DNA from: JAJYSO01 sp964586655
Lineage (GTDB): Bacteria; Bacteroidota; Bacteroidia; Flavobacteriales; Flavobacteriaceae
Length of the DNA: 64,000 bases
Reading direction: 5' to 3'
NCBI GenBank assembly: GCA_964586655.1
Contig: CAZPGY010000005.1
Coordinates: 73,741-137,740, forward strand
Made by a program: the position numbers and the translations under genes. Positions within the stretch are counted from its first letter, which is position 1; the number at the start of each line of letters is the position of its first letter. Shown here piece by piece: positions 1-8,769 of the stretch. The notes under the pieces were generated by a model. That model had not been told where the DNA came from. It searched no databases and was given only the letters and a program-made list of their open reading frames with translations.

Positions 1-1
1 C

Positions 2-1510
2 CAAGGTCTTGCCAATCTGCTAAAAACAAAATTTCCTGAAGAAACCATAAAGGTTGTTATTGCTTATGATTGTCGCCATAACAGTCGAGCGTTTGCACAA
101 ATTGTGGCTGATGTATTCTCAGCCAATGACATACAAGTGTATTTATTCTCAGAATTGCGTCCTACTCCGGAATTGTCTTTTGCGGTTCGCCATTTAAAAG
201 GACATTGTGGAATCGTTTTGACGGCCAGTCACAATCCTCCTGAATACAACGGCTACAAGGTATATTGGCAAGACGGCGGGCAATTGGTGCCTCCGGAGGC
301 CGATCAGGTTATTGAAGCCATTTCAGCATTAGATTTCAAAGACATCAAATTTGAAGCCAATCGAGGATTGATCAACATCATAGATCATCAAGTAGACGAG
401 GCTTTTCTAAACGCTGCGGTTCAACACACTTCCTTTGGCACTGCTGCCGAAGCCAAAGCAGATTTAAAAATTGTTTACACGCCACTGCATGGAACTTCGG
501 TCAAACTAATTCCTCCGGCCTTGAAAAAAGCCGGGTTTACAAATGTGCATATTGTGGAAGCACAAGCTGAGCCCAATGGAGATTTCCCCACCGTTGATTC
601 CCCCAATCCCGAAGAACCGGCGGCTTTGGAAATGGCACTTCAATTGGCCGAAAAAGTAGAAGCCGATATTGTGATAGGCACTGACCCCGACAGTGATCGG
701 CTGGGGGTGGCTGTGAGAGACTTGGAAGGAAAAATGACCTTGCTCAACGGCAATCAAACCATGGTGATGATGACGGATTTCCTCTTGCAGAATTATCAAA
801 ATGACGGCTTTGAAGGAAATGAATTTATTGCTTCTACAGTTGTTTCTACCCCCTTAATGTCAAAATTGGGAGCGGCCTATGGCGTGGAGTGTAAACTGGG
901 ATTGACCGGATTTAAATGGATTGCCAAAATGGTTAAAGACTGCCCCGACCAGAAATTTATTGGTGGAGGTGAAGAGAGTTTTGGGTTTATGGTAAGTGAT
1001 TTTGTGCGCGATAAGGATGCTGTTTCCGCTACACTCTTGGCCTGTGAAATTGCAGCAAAAGCCAAGGCTGATGACAGCTCCTTTTATCGTGAACTTTTAA
1101 AACTGTATACGGTGCACGGTGTGTATCGAGAACGCTTGATCTCTTTGGTCAGAAAAGGACAAAAAGGAGCTGCTGAAATTGAACGGATGATGCAAAATTT
1201 GCGTCAAAATCCGCCCACCTCCTTTGCAGGGATCAGGGTGAGGAAATTTGAAGATTATGCGGTATCCCGAAGCTTGGATTTGGAGAGTAATAAAGAAACC
1301 ACGCTGAAAATGCCAAAATCCAATGTGCTTATTTTTTATTTGGAAGACGGCAGTCAAATTGCTGCCCGACCCAGTGGTACAGAACCCAAAATAAAGTTTT
1401 ATGTCAGTGTAAATGCTACGGCCAAAGACGTTGAGGAATATCCGGCCGTGCAAAACCAGCTTGATCAAGGTATTGATCGGTTGTTGGAAGAGTTTGATTT
1501 TGAGGGATAA
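2..1510 (+). CDS. Phosphoglucomutase/phosphomannomutase family protein, 5' end outside the window
   Basis: Alpha-D-phosphohexomutase that interconverts hexose 1- and 6-phosphates in the cytoplasm. The reading frame is open from base 2, and the residues before the internal GTG at 104 (VVIAYDCRHNSRAFAQ) already match the family, so the gene starts outside the window; 502 residues are seen of a usual 560-580. All four active-site loops are visible: phospho-serine loop TASHNPPEYNGYK (near base 225), metal-binding loop GTDPDSDR (near 680), sugar-binding loop GGEESFGF (near 965) and phosphate-binding loop RPSGTEPK (near 1372). The longer subgroup with both glucose and mannose activity is likely, but sugar preference cannot be read from the sequence. 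About 150 bases separate it from the ABC exporter downstream. Confidence 0.93.
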   Translation, partial: QGLANLLKTKFPEETIKVVIAYDCRHNSRAFAQIVADVFSANDIQVYLFSELRPTPELSFAVRHLKGHCGIVLTASHNPPEYNGYKVYWQDGGQLVPPEADQVIEAISALDFKDIKFEANRGLINIIDHQVDEAFLNAAVQHTSFGTAAEAKADLKIVYTPLHGTSVKLIPPALKKAGFTNVHIVEAQAEPNGDFPTVDSPNPEEPAALEMALQLAEKVEADIVIGTDPDSDRLGVAVRDLEGKMTLLNGNQTMVMMTDFLLQNYQNDGFEGNEFIASTVVSTPLMSKLGAAYGVECKLGLTGFKWIAKMVKDCPDQKFIGGGEESFGFMVSDFVRDKDAVSATLLACEIAAKAKADDSSFYRELLKLYTVHGVYRERLISLVRKGQKGAAEIERMMQNLRQNPPTSFAGIRVRKFEDYAVSRSLDLESNKETTLKMPKSNVLIFYLEDGSQIAARPSGTEPKIKFYVSVNATAKDVEEYPAVQNQLDQGIDRLLEEFDFEG

Positions 1511-1664
1511 GCGCGGGTTTTATACCAAAGTATTTATAAATTAGTCCAACGACCGCCCTAATTTGTATGTTTTGTTGGTATTAATTTCGCCAATCAATCG
1601 TGCCCTGAGTTGTGAAGGAGTATAAAAACTGATCTTGCAGACGTTTAATTAGAATTTAGGATAA

Positions 1665-3491
1665 ATGCATTACTTTAAAAAAATACTGAAATTTGCAAAA
1701 CCTTACAAACGTTTCGCAATACTCAACATCATCAGTAACATTCTGTATGCACTGTTTAGCACCCTTGCATTTTTGTCTTTTATCCCTATGCTGCAGGTGC
1801 TTTTTCAGCAGCAAGAGCCAATTACTACCGAACCGATAAAGGCAAACTATAGCGACCTTAAAGATTTTTTGAGTGATTATGCCAATTACTTTATCAACCA
1901 ACGGGTGGAAGATCACGGTCAGGTATCGGCACTGGTGACCATCTGTATCTTGGTAATTATATTATTTTTTCTAAAAAACTTTTTTGGCTATATGGCCAAA
2001 TATTTTATCGCCGATTTGCAAAATGGGATGCTGCGAGATATTCGAATCAAAATCTATTATAAGATGACGGAGCTGCCGGTGCCCTATTTTACAGAAAAAC
2101 GAAAAGGAGATTTTATGTCTCGCATCACCAATGATGTCAAAATGATACAAACCTCTTTTTTGAACATGCTTGAGATGTTTGTTAAAGAGCCTTTGACTAT
2201 TGCCTTTACCTTTCTCGGAATGATTTTAATCAGCTGGAAACTGACCCTTTTTGTCGTGGTGTTTTTGCCCATTTCGGGATTAATTATTACTTCTATCGGA
2301 AAAAAACTCAAGGCCAAATCAACAGAAGCGCAGGAGGAAAATGCTCACTTTCTGTCCCTTGTCGATGAAACTTTGTCCAGCTTGCCCATTGTTAAAGGAT
2401 TTAATGCCGAAGGAAAATTTAGAATAAAATTTAATGAGAGCGTTCACCGACTGAATATAATTTTAAACTCCTTGTTGCATCGGCAAAACCTGGCCTCTCC
2501 GTTGAGTGAATTTTTAGGGGTGGTGGTCATTACCGTAGTATTATGGTTTGGCGGTCGAATGGTTTTACTAAACGAAAGTCTTGATGCGGCTACTTTTATA
2601 GGGTTCCTCACCTTGACCTACAATATTTTGACTCCCGCTAAAAACATTTCCAAAGCCTCCTACAGCATCCAAAAAGGGAATGCCAGTGCGGAACGGGTTT
2701 TAGAGATTATCGAAACTGAAACTACGATCAAAGAGGCCGTTAATCCGGTTGAAAAAGAAAGCTTTGATACCGGTTTGAGTATTGAAAATGTGACTTTTAG
2801 ATACGAAAAAGAGAAAGTCTTGCGGAACTTTTCCATGCGAGTAGATAAAGGGAAAACCGTAGCTTTAGTCGGGCAATCAGGAAGTGGGAAAAGTACGATT
2901 GCCAATTTGTTGACGCGTTTTTATGAGGTGGTAGAAGGAGAAATTAAAGTAGACGGAATCAATATTAAAGACCTTTCCAAAAAGTCCCTTCGCCAACTCA
3001 TGGGCTTGGTGACACAGGATTCAATCTTATTTAACGATACGGTCAGAAACAATATCGCTTTGGGAAAAGACGACGCCACCGAAGAAGAAATAATCAACGC
3101 CTTGAAAGTTGCCAATGCTTGGGAATTTGTCAAAGAATTGCCCAAAGGATTAGACACCAATATTGGTGATGGCGGCGGCAAACTGAGCGGTGGACAAAAA
3201 CAGCGTTTATCCATCGCCAGAGCGGTTTTGAAAGATTCGCCCATTATGATTTTAGATGAGGCTACTTCTGCATTGGATACCGAAAGTGAAAAACTGGTGC
3301 AAACTGCCCTGGAAAACATGACCCGTGATCGTACCTCAGTAGTGATTGCCCATCGCTTGTCAACTATTCAAAATGCCGATAATATCATAGTAATGCATCG
3401 CGGTGAAATTGTAGAACAAGGCAAACACAAAGACTTGTTGGCAAAAAAAGGTACCTACAAAAATTTAGTCGACATGCAGTCGTTTGATTAA
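1665..3491 (+). CDS. MsbA-like ABC exporter (fused permease and ATPase)
   Basis: A half-transporter of 608 residues that forms a homodimeric inner-membrane flippase; the closest characterised relatives move lipid A or drugs. Residues 1-340 form the six-helix membrane domain. The nucleotide-binding domain has Walker A GQSGSGKST (about residue 403), Q-loop TQDS, signature LSGGQKQR (about 507), Walker B IMILDEAT (about 527) and H-loop AHRLST. All catalytic residues are present. It is preceded by about 150 bases without a gene and followed 42 bases later by a small barrel gene that has its own promoter. The substrate is inferred from family only: lipid A export is most likely in a Gram-negative with one such essential gene, but a multidrug role is not excluded. 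Confidence 0.9.
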   Translation: MHYFKKILKFAKPYKRFAILNIISNILYALFSTLAFLSFIPMLQVLFQQQEPITTEPIKANYSDLKDFLSDYANYFINQRVEDHGQVSALVTICILVIILFFLKNFFGYMAKYFIADLQNGMLRDIRIKIYYKMTELPVPYFTEKRKGDFMSRITNDVKMIQTSFLNMLEMFVKEPLTIAFTFLGMILISWKLTLFVVVFLPISGLIITSIGKKLKAKSTEAQEENAHFLSLVDETLSSLPIVKGFNAEGKFRIKFNESVHRLNIILNSLLHRQNLASPLSEFLGVVVITVVLWFGGRMVLLNESLDAATFIGFLTLTYNILTPAKNISKASYSIQKGNASAERVLEIIETETTIKEAVNPVEKESFDTGLSIENVTFRYEKEKVLRNFSMRVDKGKTVALVGQSGSGKSTIANLLTRFYEVVEGEIKVDGINIKDLSKKSLRQLMGLVTQDSILFNDTVRNNIALGKDDATEEEIINALKVANAWEFVKELPKGLDTNIGDGGGKLSGGQKQRLSIARAVLKDSPIMILDEATSALDTESEKLVQTALENMTRDRTSVVIAHRLSTIQNADNIIVMHRGEIVEQGKHKDLLAKKGTYKNLVDMQSFD

Positions 3492-3502
3492 AGACTGACC
3501 TG

Positions 3503-3510
3503 TATATTTG
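3503..3510 (+). promoter_or_regulatory. -7 box of the barrel protein gene
   Basis: TATATTTG is an exact match to the Bacteroidota -7 consensus TAnnTTTG, with a TTG at 3484-3486 (16-base spacer, shorter than the usual 19). It places the transcript start near 3517, just ahead of the ATG at 3534. Confidence 0.55.
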
Positions 3511-3533
3511 TATATCCCTTTAAAAGTATTACT

Positions 3534-4118
3534 ATGAAAAAAATCCCTGTTTTATTGCTAACATTGATGATGTTTGGTCTGATGAAAGCACAAGACGCAG
3601 ACCATATTGGCTTTAAGGAAAAAGACATGTTTGTCTCCGGACTTATTGGCTATCATTCGGTTTCTAAACCAAATGACAGTAAAGTGCAAAAGTTTAGCCT
3701 CATTCCTCGATTTGGCTATTTTGTCAATGATTTTGTTGCGGTAGGAGGCCGTTTAGGATATAATTACGGAACCACCAAAGATCCCGATGGAAATAAAATT
3801 GAAGAAAACAACACTTTCACCATCGGCATTTTTGGACGCTATTACCTGTTGCCGGGCAGTAAGTTTTCCCCCTTTGGAGAGATTGGCGTGGGCTATGGAA
3901 CCACAAGTGATATCAATGATCATACAGTCAATGGAATCAATGCCGCTTTTGCCCCGGGATTGAGTTATTTTATCAGTCGACATTTTGCCCTGGAAGCTAC
4001 TTTTGGAATTCTGTCCTACAATACGGTAGAACCAAAATCGGGCAACGGCTCAACCGATAGCTTTGATGTGGGACTGGACTTGGAACATATCAATTTTGGA
4101 ATTATTTATAAGTTCTAA
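3534..4118 (+). CDS. Small outer-membrane beta-barrel protein
   Basis: A protein of 194 residues with a clear signal peptide (MKKIPVLLLTLMMFGLMKAQ) followed by alternating amphipathic strands rich in Gly and aromatic residues, for example FGYFVNDFVAVGGRLGYNYG, and ending in YKF. This is the pattern of eight-stranded barrels of the OmpW/OmpX-like 'porin family' common in Bacteroidota. It probably sits in the outer membrane; its job is unknown. It has its own promoter, so it is not simply the second gene of the exporter operon. Confidence 0.75.
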   Translation: MKKIPVLLLTLMMFGLMKAQDADHIGFKEKDMFVSGLIGYHSVSKPNDSKVQKFSLIPRFGYFVNDFVAVGGRLGYNYGTTKDPDGNKIEENNTFTIGIFGRYYLLPGSKFSPFGEIGVGYGTTSDINDHTVNGINAAFAPGLSYFISRHFALEATFGILSYNTVEPKSGNGSTDSFDVGLDLEHINFGIIYKF

Positions 4119-4263
4119 CCTTGTATTCCATGATCTTTCAGCATTTTAGCGGGCACTCTTCTGCTTTTGCTTTTATGAATTCTTTTGCGAATCAAGCTTA
4201 AAACGTCCAAATTTGGGCAAAAAGTGATTCAAACATTCCACAAACTTTTTAAACTTATTACAA

Positions 4264-4992
4264 TTGAAGGAAACTGTTTTAAAAAATCTTCAATCTGTTC
4301 AAAATCGTATTGATAATGCATGTCAACAGGCCGGGAGAAATCCTGAAGAAGTAAAGCTTTTATTGGCCACCAAAACGGTTGACGTGGAGAAGATTAAATA
4401 TGCCGTAGATCAAGGCTATCCACTGATAGGAGAAAACAAGGTGCAGGAAGCCATGAAAAAACATGACAGTCCCTTGAAGGAGGCCTGCCAATGGCACGTG
4501 ATTGGGCACTTACAGACCAATAAGGTTAAATTTGTCACTCAGTTTGCCGATGTGGTACAGTCTATAGACCGGTTAAAATTGGCTCGAAAACTACACAATC
4601 GTTTGGAGTTTGATAAACGCGAGAGTATTGATATTTTTATTCAGGTGAATACTTCTTATGAAGCGAGTAAATTCGGGGTTCCTCCGGAAAAAGCGCTCGA
4701 ATTGATCAAGCAGGTTTCAGCATATCCCAAACTGCATATCAAAGGCCTCATGACCATAGGAATTCTATCTTCCAAGAGTGATAAGGTGCGAGATTGTTTT
4801 AAGCTGCTAAAAGAAATACAACACAAAGCCCGTGCTTTGGAATTGCCCCATGCCAGTTTTGACGAACTCTCCATGGGCATGTCCAACGATTTGGAATTGG
4901 CTATTTTGGAAGGCAGTACGATGCTTCGGGTAGGAACCGCCATTTTTGGAGAACGCCCTTATCCCGATAGTTATTACTGGAATGAGAACTAA
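4264..4992 (+). CDS. YggS/PROSC-family pyridoxal phosphate homeostasis protein
   Basis: A PLP-binding protein of 242 residues that buffers free pyridoxal phosphate in the cytoplasm. The fold-type III barrel motifs are seen in order: LLLATKTV with the PLP lysine at residue 37, IGENKVQE, WHVIGHLQTNK, the late motif SMGMSND, and the phosphate-binding RVGTAIFGERPY. The start is a TTG at 4264 (MKETVLKNLQ); no in-frame ATG lies upstream before stops, and the next Met would remove conserved helix 1. The length fits the family (225-245). Confidence 0.9.
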   Translation: MKETVLKNLQSVQNRIDNACQQAGRNPEEVKLLLATKTVDVEKIKYAVDQGYPLIGENKVQEAMKKHDSPLKEACQWHVIGHLQTNKVKFVTQFADVVQSIDRLKLARKLHNRLEFDKRESIDIFIQVNTSYEASKFGVPPEKALELIKQVSAYPKLHIKGLMTIGILSSKSDKVRDCFKLLKEIQHKARALELPHASFDELSMGMSNDLELAILEGSTMLRVGTAIFGERPYPDSYYWNEN

Positions 4993-5061
4993 TTTTTTAA
5001 GAAGGAGTGTTGTCTTGCAGAAGCACAATTGCCAAAAAGAATAAATCACCGGTCAATTTTG

Positions 5062-5069
5062 TAAGTTTG
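5062..5069 (+). promoter_or_regulatory. -7 box of the cobalamin adenosyltransferase gene
   Basis: TAAGTTTG matches TAnnTTTG exactly, 25 bases before the ATG at 5095. No TTG sits at the usual 19-base spacing, so only the -7 half is supported. Confidence 0.45.
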
Positions 5070-5094
5070 TAGCTTAACTCTTCAATTAATTTTT

Positions 5095-5661
5095 ATGAAA
5101 ATATATACCAAAACAGGCGATAAAGGCACCACCTCATTGTTTGGTGGAACCCGTGTGCCCAAGGATCATCCGCGAACCAATGCTTATGGAACGGTGGACG
5201 AGCTCAATGCGCATATCGGAATGATTCGCAGTTATGATATCAAAACCTCCCATAAAGAGTTTTTAATCGACATACAGACACATTTGTTTACAATTGGCTC
5301 TGAATTGGCCACAGATCCCAAAAAAGCAAAGCTTAAAAACGGGAAAGACCGATTGAGGATTTCAAAAATTAATGCAGCTCATGTTGAAAAATTAGAGGCT
5401 TCCATCGATCAAATGAATGAAGAATTGCCTCCGCTGAAAAATTTTTTGCTGCCCGGCGGTCACCCTGCTATTGCAGCTTGTCACATTGCCCGAACAGTTT
5501 GTCGAAGAGCCGAACGCTTGGCCACCGCTTTGTATATGGACGAGGCCTTTGACGAAGTACTCTTAAAATACCTCAATCGCTTGTCTGATGTACTGTTTGT
5601 AATGGCGAGAACCTTGAGCAAAGAATTGGGAGTAGAAGAAACTCCCTGGGTTTCAAAATAA
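5095..5661 (+). CDS. Cob(I)alamin adenosyltransferase, PduO type
   Basis: Transfers the adenosyl group of ATP to cob(I)alamin to make coenzyme B12. At 188 residues it has the family length. The N-terminal ATP loop YTKTGDKGTTSLFGG and the following TNAYGTVDELNAHIG are intact, and the C-terminal helix LPGGHPAIAACHIARTVCRRAER carries the conserved arginines at the trimer interface. No other cobalamin genes are nearby, so the cell probably uses salvaged corrinoid. Confidence 0.93.
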   Translation: MKIYTKTGDKGTTSLFGGTRVPKDHPRTNAYGTVDELNAHIGMIRSYDIKTSHKEFLIDIQTHLFTIGSELATDPKKAKLKNGKDRLRISKINAAHVEKLEASIDQMNEELPPLKNFLLPGGHPAIAACHIARTVCRRAERLATALYMDEAFDEVLLKYLNRLSDVLFVMARTLSKELGVEETPWVSK

Positions 5662-5673
5662 TGCTGTCGAGCC

Positions 5674-6123
5674 TCATTCCTTAAGTCGCATGTCAAAGTG
5701 AAACTCCTGAATTGCTATTCGTTTAAAAGAGATTTCAGTCGCTAAAGGATTTAAAATATAATTGAATTCATCGGGGATGATGATAGAGGGAATCTTGATA
5801 ATGGGAATCCCCTTTTTCAGCAGACCAGAACCAAAGCTTTTGGTGGATGAAGGGGTTGGAAAATCTTTCCAGTCCTTCGGCAAATCCTTGGCAAGGCAGG
5901 TTTTTAACTGATCTTCCTTTATTTGAAAAATACAAAGGCTTAAAGCGGAAGGCATAAAATCAATATTGACATTTGCGGCATATTCTAAAGTGGCCAAAGC
6001 ACGGCTTTCTGAAGTATATATACAGGGAGTGCCCACTGCGTTCCAGCGCCCGCCATAGCGTTTGGCACCGGTTCCGTTGAGGTCATCGGCATATTTAGAT
6101 TGGCTGATGCGGTATACTTTCAT
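5674..6123 (-). CDS. RES-domain toxin of a RES/Xre toxin-antitoxin pair
   Basis: A protein of 149 residues with the RES fold: an early Arg in MKVYRISQSKYADDL, the RYGGRWNAVGTPCIYTS block, and a following Glu in LATLEYAANV. Characterised members such as MbcT and ParT degrade NAD+ or ADP-ribosylate targets. Its antitoxin partner lies upstream on the same strand (6292-6756), but the two genes are 168 bases apart instead of the usual few bases, because a short repeat element lies between them. The ATG at 6121-6123 lies about 8 bases beyond the end of that element, so the element supplies the whole leader. Confidence 0.8.
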   Translation of the reverse strand: MKVYRISQSKYADDLNGTGAKRYGGRWNAVGTPCIYTSESRALATLEYAANVNIDFMPSALSLCIFQIKEDQLKTCLAKDLPKDWKDFPTPSSTKSFGSGLLKKGIPIIKIPSIIIPDEFNYILNPLATEISFKRIAIQEFHFDMRLKE

Positions 6124-6130
6124 AGCTTAT

Positions 6131-6291
6131 GCGGATGTGATATTAAAAATAGACTGTTTTTCCTGTTAAAAATGCCCCTCATAGCTATGGCTATGTCTGT
6201 GCCTGTGTCTGCCGACGAGGCAGGCTTTCTGCCTTGACCTTTGAAATTTTTACGACAAAATATTGCGTCTATTTCAAAAATCACTTTCGGA
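6131..6291. repeat. Short copy of the dispersed intergenic repeat, inside the toxin-antitoxin operon
   Basis: The two ends are imperfect inverted repeats: GGATGTGATATTAAAAATAG on the left (from 6133) and, read from the right end inwards, CCGAAAGTGATTTTTGAAAT (from 6290). Both continue into AGAC or TAGAC. The interior holds a hairpin-forming stretch (CTGCCGACGAGGCAGG, 6210-6225) and a block near 6235-6265 that also occurs at 44655-44685. Length is about 160 bases. It separates the antitoxin stop from the toxin start. Confidence 0.6.
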
Positions 6292-6756
6292 TTAGGAGAA
6301 AACACCATAGGCAATGCGGCCAATGAGATTGTGCACTTCTTCTCGGCCGTAATAATTGTCAACAAGGTCGAGTGGGCGAACACCCCCCAGCGCCTGGTTG
6401 GGATGGAACATCCAGCGGTTAAACTTTTCTTCGTCTTCAAAAACCTCATATCCGTAGGAATATAAATCGGCAAGAGCAATGATGCGCTCGCTGAGCTTAT
6501 AGCTGAATTTTTGCTTGCCCTTTTTGTTGATAAGGGTGGAGCGGGTAACAGAAAGCGCTTGGGATAAAAGATCATAGTCAAGGGCGACAGTCTTTTTTAG
6601 ACTGACCAAATAGGTCTTGGAAACGCCCTTTTTGACAATCTTCATCTTTTGAACAGCAGTTAAAGTGCTCAAGGGGACGGCCGCATTGCCGTCATAGTAG
6701 TAGGTGGGGGCTTCCTTGACAAAGCTTTGTTTGGATTTTGAGCTGTAGACTTTCAT
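6292..6756 (-). CDS. Xre/MbcA/ParS-type antitoxin
   Basis: The antitoxin of the RES toxin, 154 residues. The C-terminal toxin-binding domain (formerly DUF2384) is unmistakable: WMFHPNQALGGVRPLDLVDN followed by YYGREEVHNLIGRIAYGVFS. The middle region (LDYDLLSQALSVTRSTLINK) is an Xre-like helix-turn-helix. An exact -7 box (TAAATTTG on the minus strand, 6786-6793) sits about 30 bases before its ATG and supports autoregulated expression. Its stop codon TAA (6292-6294) directly borders the repeat element. Confidence 0.85.
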   Translation of the reverse strand: MKVYSSKSKQSFVKEAPTYYYDGNAAVPLSTLTAVQKMKIVKKGVSKTYLVSLKKTVALDYDLLSQALSVTRSTLINKKGKQKFSYKLSERIIALADLYSYGYEVFEDEEKFNRWMFHPNQALGGVRPLDLVDNYYGREEVHNLIGRIAYGVFS

Positions 6757-6785
6757 AATAGTATGTTTTTATACCTCTATCAATA

Positions 6786-6793
6786 CAAATTTA
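6786..6793 (-). promoter_or_regulatory. -7 box of the antitoxin gene
   Basis: On the minus strand the sequence reads TAAATTTG, an exact TAnnTTTG. It predicts a transcript start near 6779 and a leader of about 20 bases. No TTG is found at the ideal distance. Confidence 0.45.
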
Positions 6794-6941
6794 TACTTTA
6801 TTTTCCGGAATTAAAAGTTTTTTCAACTTTTTTTGAAAATGAAATGCCACTCGGTAGTTGGCTTGTGGTAATGAGGCGCAGGAAAGGTTTTTAAAACCCT
6901 TAAAAATAAGTAATTTCGTCCTCCGTTAAAAAGATGGATGG

Positions 6942-8429
6942 ATGTCAAACACGCAGCCCGTGCTGAAAAGAAATTGGATTTTGGCCGCTTTAATGCTGAC
7001 CATGTTTTTGGCGGCAATGGACATCGCCGTCATCTCAACAGTAATTCCCGAAATTGTCAAGGATTTAGGGGGCTTCCAAAAATTTTCTTGGGTGTTTTCT
7101 ATCTACTTGCTCACCCAAACTGCAACCATCCCTTTATATGGAAAGCTGGCAGACTTATACGGCCGCAAGCTTATCTTACTGATTGGAATAGGCATTTTTT
7201 TATTGGGTTCAGCGGCTTCAGCAGCTTCTTGGGACATTTATTCTCTTATTGTATTTCGAGGTGTGCAGGGGATTGGTGCCGGCTCCATTATGGCCATCTC
7301 CAATACCATTGCCGGAGATATTTATTCAGTCAGAGAACGGGCAAAAATACAAGGCTGGTTGTCCAGTATATGGGGAATATCAGCCATACTGGGGCCGGTA
7401 ATCGGTGGCGGATTAACCAAATCTTTTGATTGGAGATGGATCTTTCTAATTAATATTCCTGTGGGAATTATTGCAGCCATTCTTTTAATGCTGTACCTCA
7501 AAGAAAAAGTCGTCAAACAAAAAGCCCATATTGATTATGCCGGAGCAGTGGTGATTATTAGCTTGTTGTCCGTATTGATTGTTTTCTTGTTAAATGGTGG
7601 TCAATCTTGGCCTTGGTGGTCCTATGAAAGCTTGGGACTGCTGGTGGCTATTGTTTTGTTGACCGGGTTGGCTATTTATGTGGAACGCAACGCAAAGGCC
7701 CCCATCTTGCCGGGCTGGGTGCTGACCAATAAAACTTTTTTAGGATCCAATTTGGCAGTCGTCGGATTGGGGATTACCATGATGGGCCCCGAAACCTATT
7801 TGCCTACCTTTATGCAGGCTTCCTTGGGGTTTGGCGTTATCCTTTCCGGTTTAATTTTGGCGGCCATGAGCATTGGCTGGCCCACCTCTTCGGCATTGTC
7901 TGGAAAGCTGTATTTGAGAATTGGATTTAGAAATACCGAATTGATAGGAACGGTAATCATTATCTTGTCCTGTGTCGGATTTCTGCTCATTCCTTGGCCA
8001 CAACCTATTTATTTGCTGGTGATTGATCAAATTTTTCTCGGTGCAGGATTTGGATTGCTCTCAACTCCGACCATAGTTGGCATCCAGTCTGTAGTAGCTT
8101 GGGAACATCGAGGGGTAGTTACCGGCGCCAATCAGTTTGGGCGATACCTTGGACAAAGCTTGGGAGCGGCTATCTTTGGAGCCATCTTCAATGCTACTTA
8201 TATCCAACAACTCAAAACTTCTGATATCGACAGCACTGCTATAAATGCTCATAATGTGCTACAAACACTCCAAAATCCATCGACTTCAGAACAAGTCAAA
8301 CACTTGATAAGAGAAGCGATGAATGTCGCTAATAGTCACATTTATTATGGGATGATAGGCTTTGGAATCCTCACCTTTTTTGCGGTTTGGCTCGTCCCTA
8401 AAAAACTCGATGTAAAACACAAAGAATAA
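6942..8429 (+). CDS. DHA2-type MFS drug exporter (14 membrane helices)
   Basis: A proton-coupled inner-membrane efflux protein of 495 residues. It starts at the ATG at 6942 (MSNTQPVLKRNW); the longer overlapping frame from 6938 is out of frame with the family. Motif A appears as GKLADLYGRKLILLIG between helices 2 and 3, and the DHA2/EmrB motif C region follows as GAGSIMAISNTIAGDIY and GPVIGGGLT. Fourteen hydrophobic segments can be counted. No membrane-fusion partner is adjacent, so it may act alone. The substrate is unknown. Confidence 0.88.
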   Translation: MSNTQPVLKRNWILAALMLTMFLAAMDIAVISTVIPEIVKDLGGFQKFSWVFSIYLLTQTATIPLYGKLADLYGRKLILLIGIGIFLLGSAASAASWDIYSLIVFRGVQGIGAGSIMAISNTIAGDIYSVRERAKIQGWLSSIWGISAILGPVIGGGLTKSFDWRWIFLINIPVGIIAAILLMLYLKEKVVKQKAHIDYAGAVVIISLLSVLIVFLLNGGQSWPWWSYESLGLLVAIVLLTGLAIYVERNAKAPILPGWVLTNKTFLGSNLAVVGLGITMMGPETYLPTFMQASLGFGVILSGLILAAMSIGWPTSSALSGKLYLRIGFRNTELIGTVIIILSCVGFLLIPWPQPIYLLVIDQIFLGAGFGLLSTPTIVGIQSVVAWEHRGVVTGANQFGRYLGQSLGAAIFGAIFNATYIQQLKTSDIDSTAINAHNVLQTLQNPSTSEQVKHLIREAMNVANSHIYYGMIGFGILTFFAVWLVPKKLDVKHKE

Positions 8430-8626
8430 TCGGGTTCACATCAAATTCTAAGAGCGTCCGCGGGTCTTTATCATAAAAAGAATACGCAACCGTCGGATTC
8501 TAAAATCCGGCGAGAAGAGGTTTGTATCAACCCAAACCTACTCGATTTGAGATGAATTCCTCCCTTCTTTTTTATAAACGCTTAGGGCATTATGGGTTGT
8601 GTTCACAAAAAAAGACTTAATTAATT

Positions 8627-8656
8627 TTGCGAATGTGTTAAATTTTGTTAACTTTA
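8627..8656 (+). promoter_or_regulatory. Promoter of the tandem-repeat/metalloprotease gene
   Basis: A TTG at 8627-8629, a spacer of exactly 19 bases and TAACTTTA at 8649-8656 fit the Bacteroidota promoter TTG-N19-TAnnTTTG with one mismatch. The predicted transcript start near 8663 lies about 20 bases ahead of the ATG at 8684, not ahead of the ATG at 8770. This supports 8684 as the natural start codon. Confidence 0.55.
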
Positions 8657-8686
8657 CCGTATAAACCCCTTAACAAACTTCTTATG

Positions 8687-8746
8687 CACAGCAGACAACG
8701 CACAGCAGACAACGCACAGCAGACAACGCACAGCAGACAACGCACA
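8687..8746 (+). repeat. 14-bp tandem repeat, four perfect copies, inside the start of the metalloprotease gene
   Basis: The unit CACAGCAGACAACG occurs four times without a mismatch (8687-8700, 8701-8714, 8715-8728, 8729-8742) plus a partial CACA. It begins directly after an ATG (8684-8686). Fourteen is not a multiple of three, so each gain or loss of a unit changes the frame that the ATG opens. Confidence 0.95.
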
Positions 8747-8769
8747 CATTTTATAGTTTTCTTTTTGGC

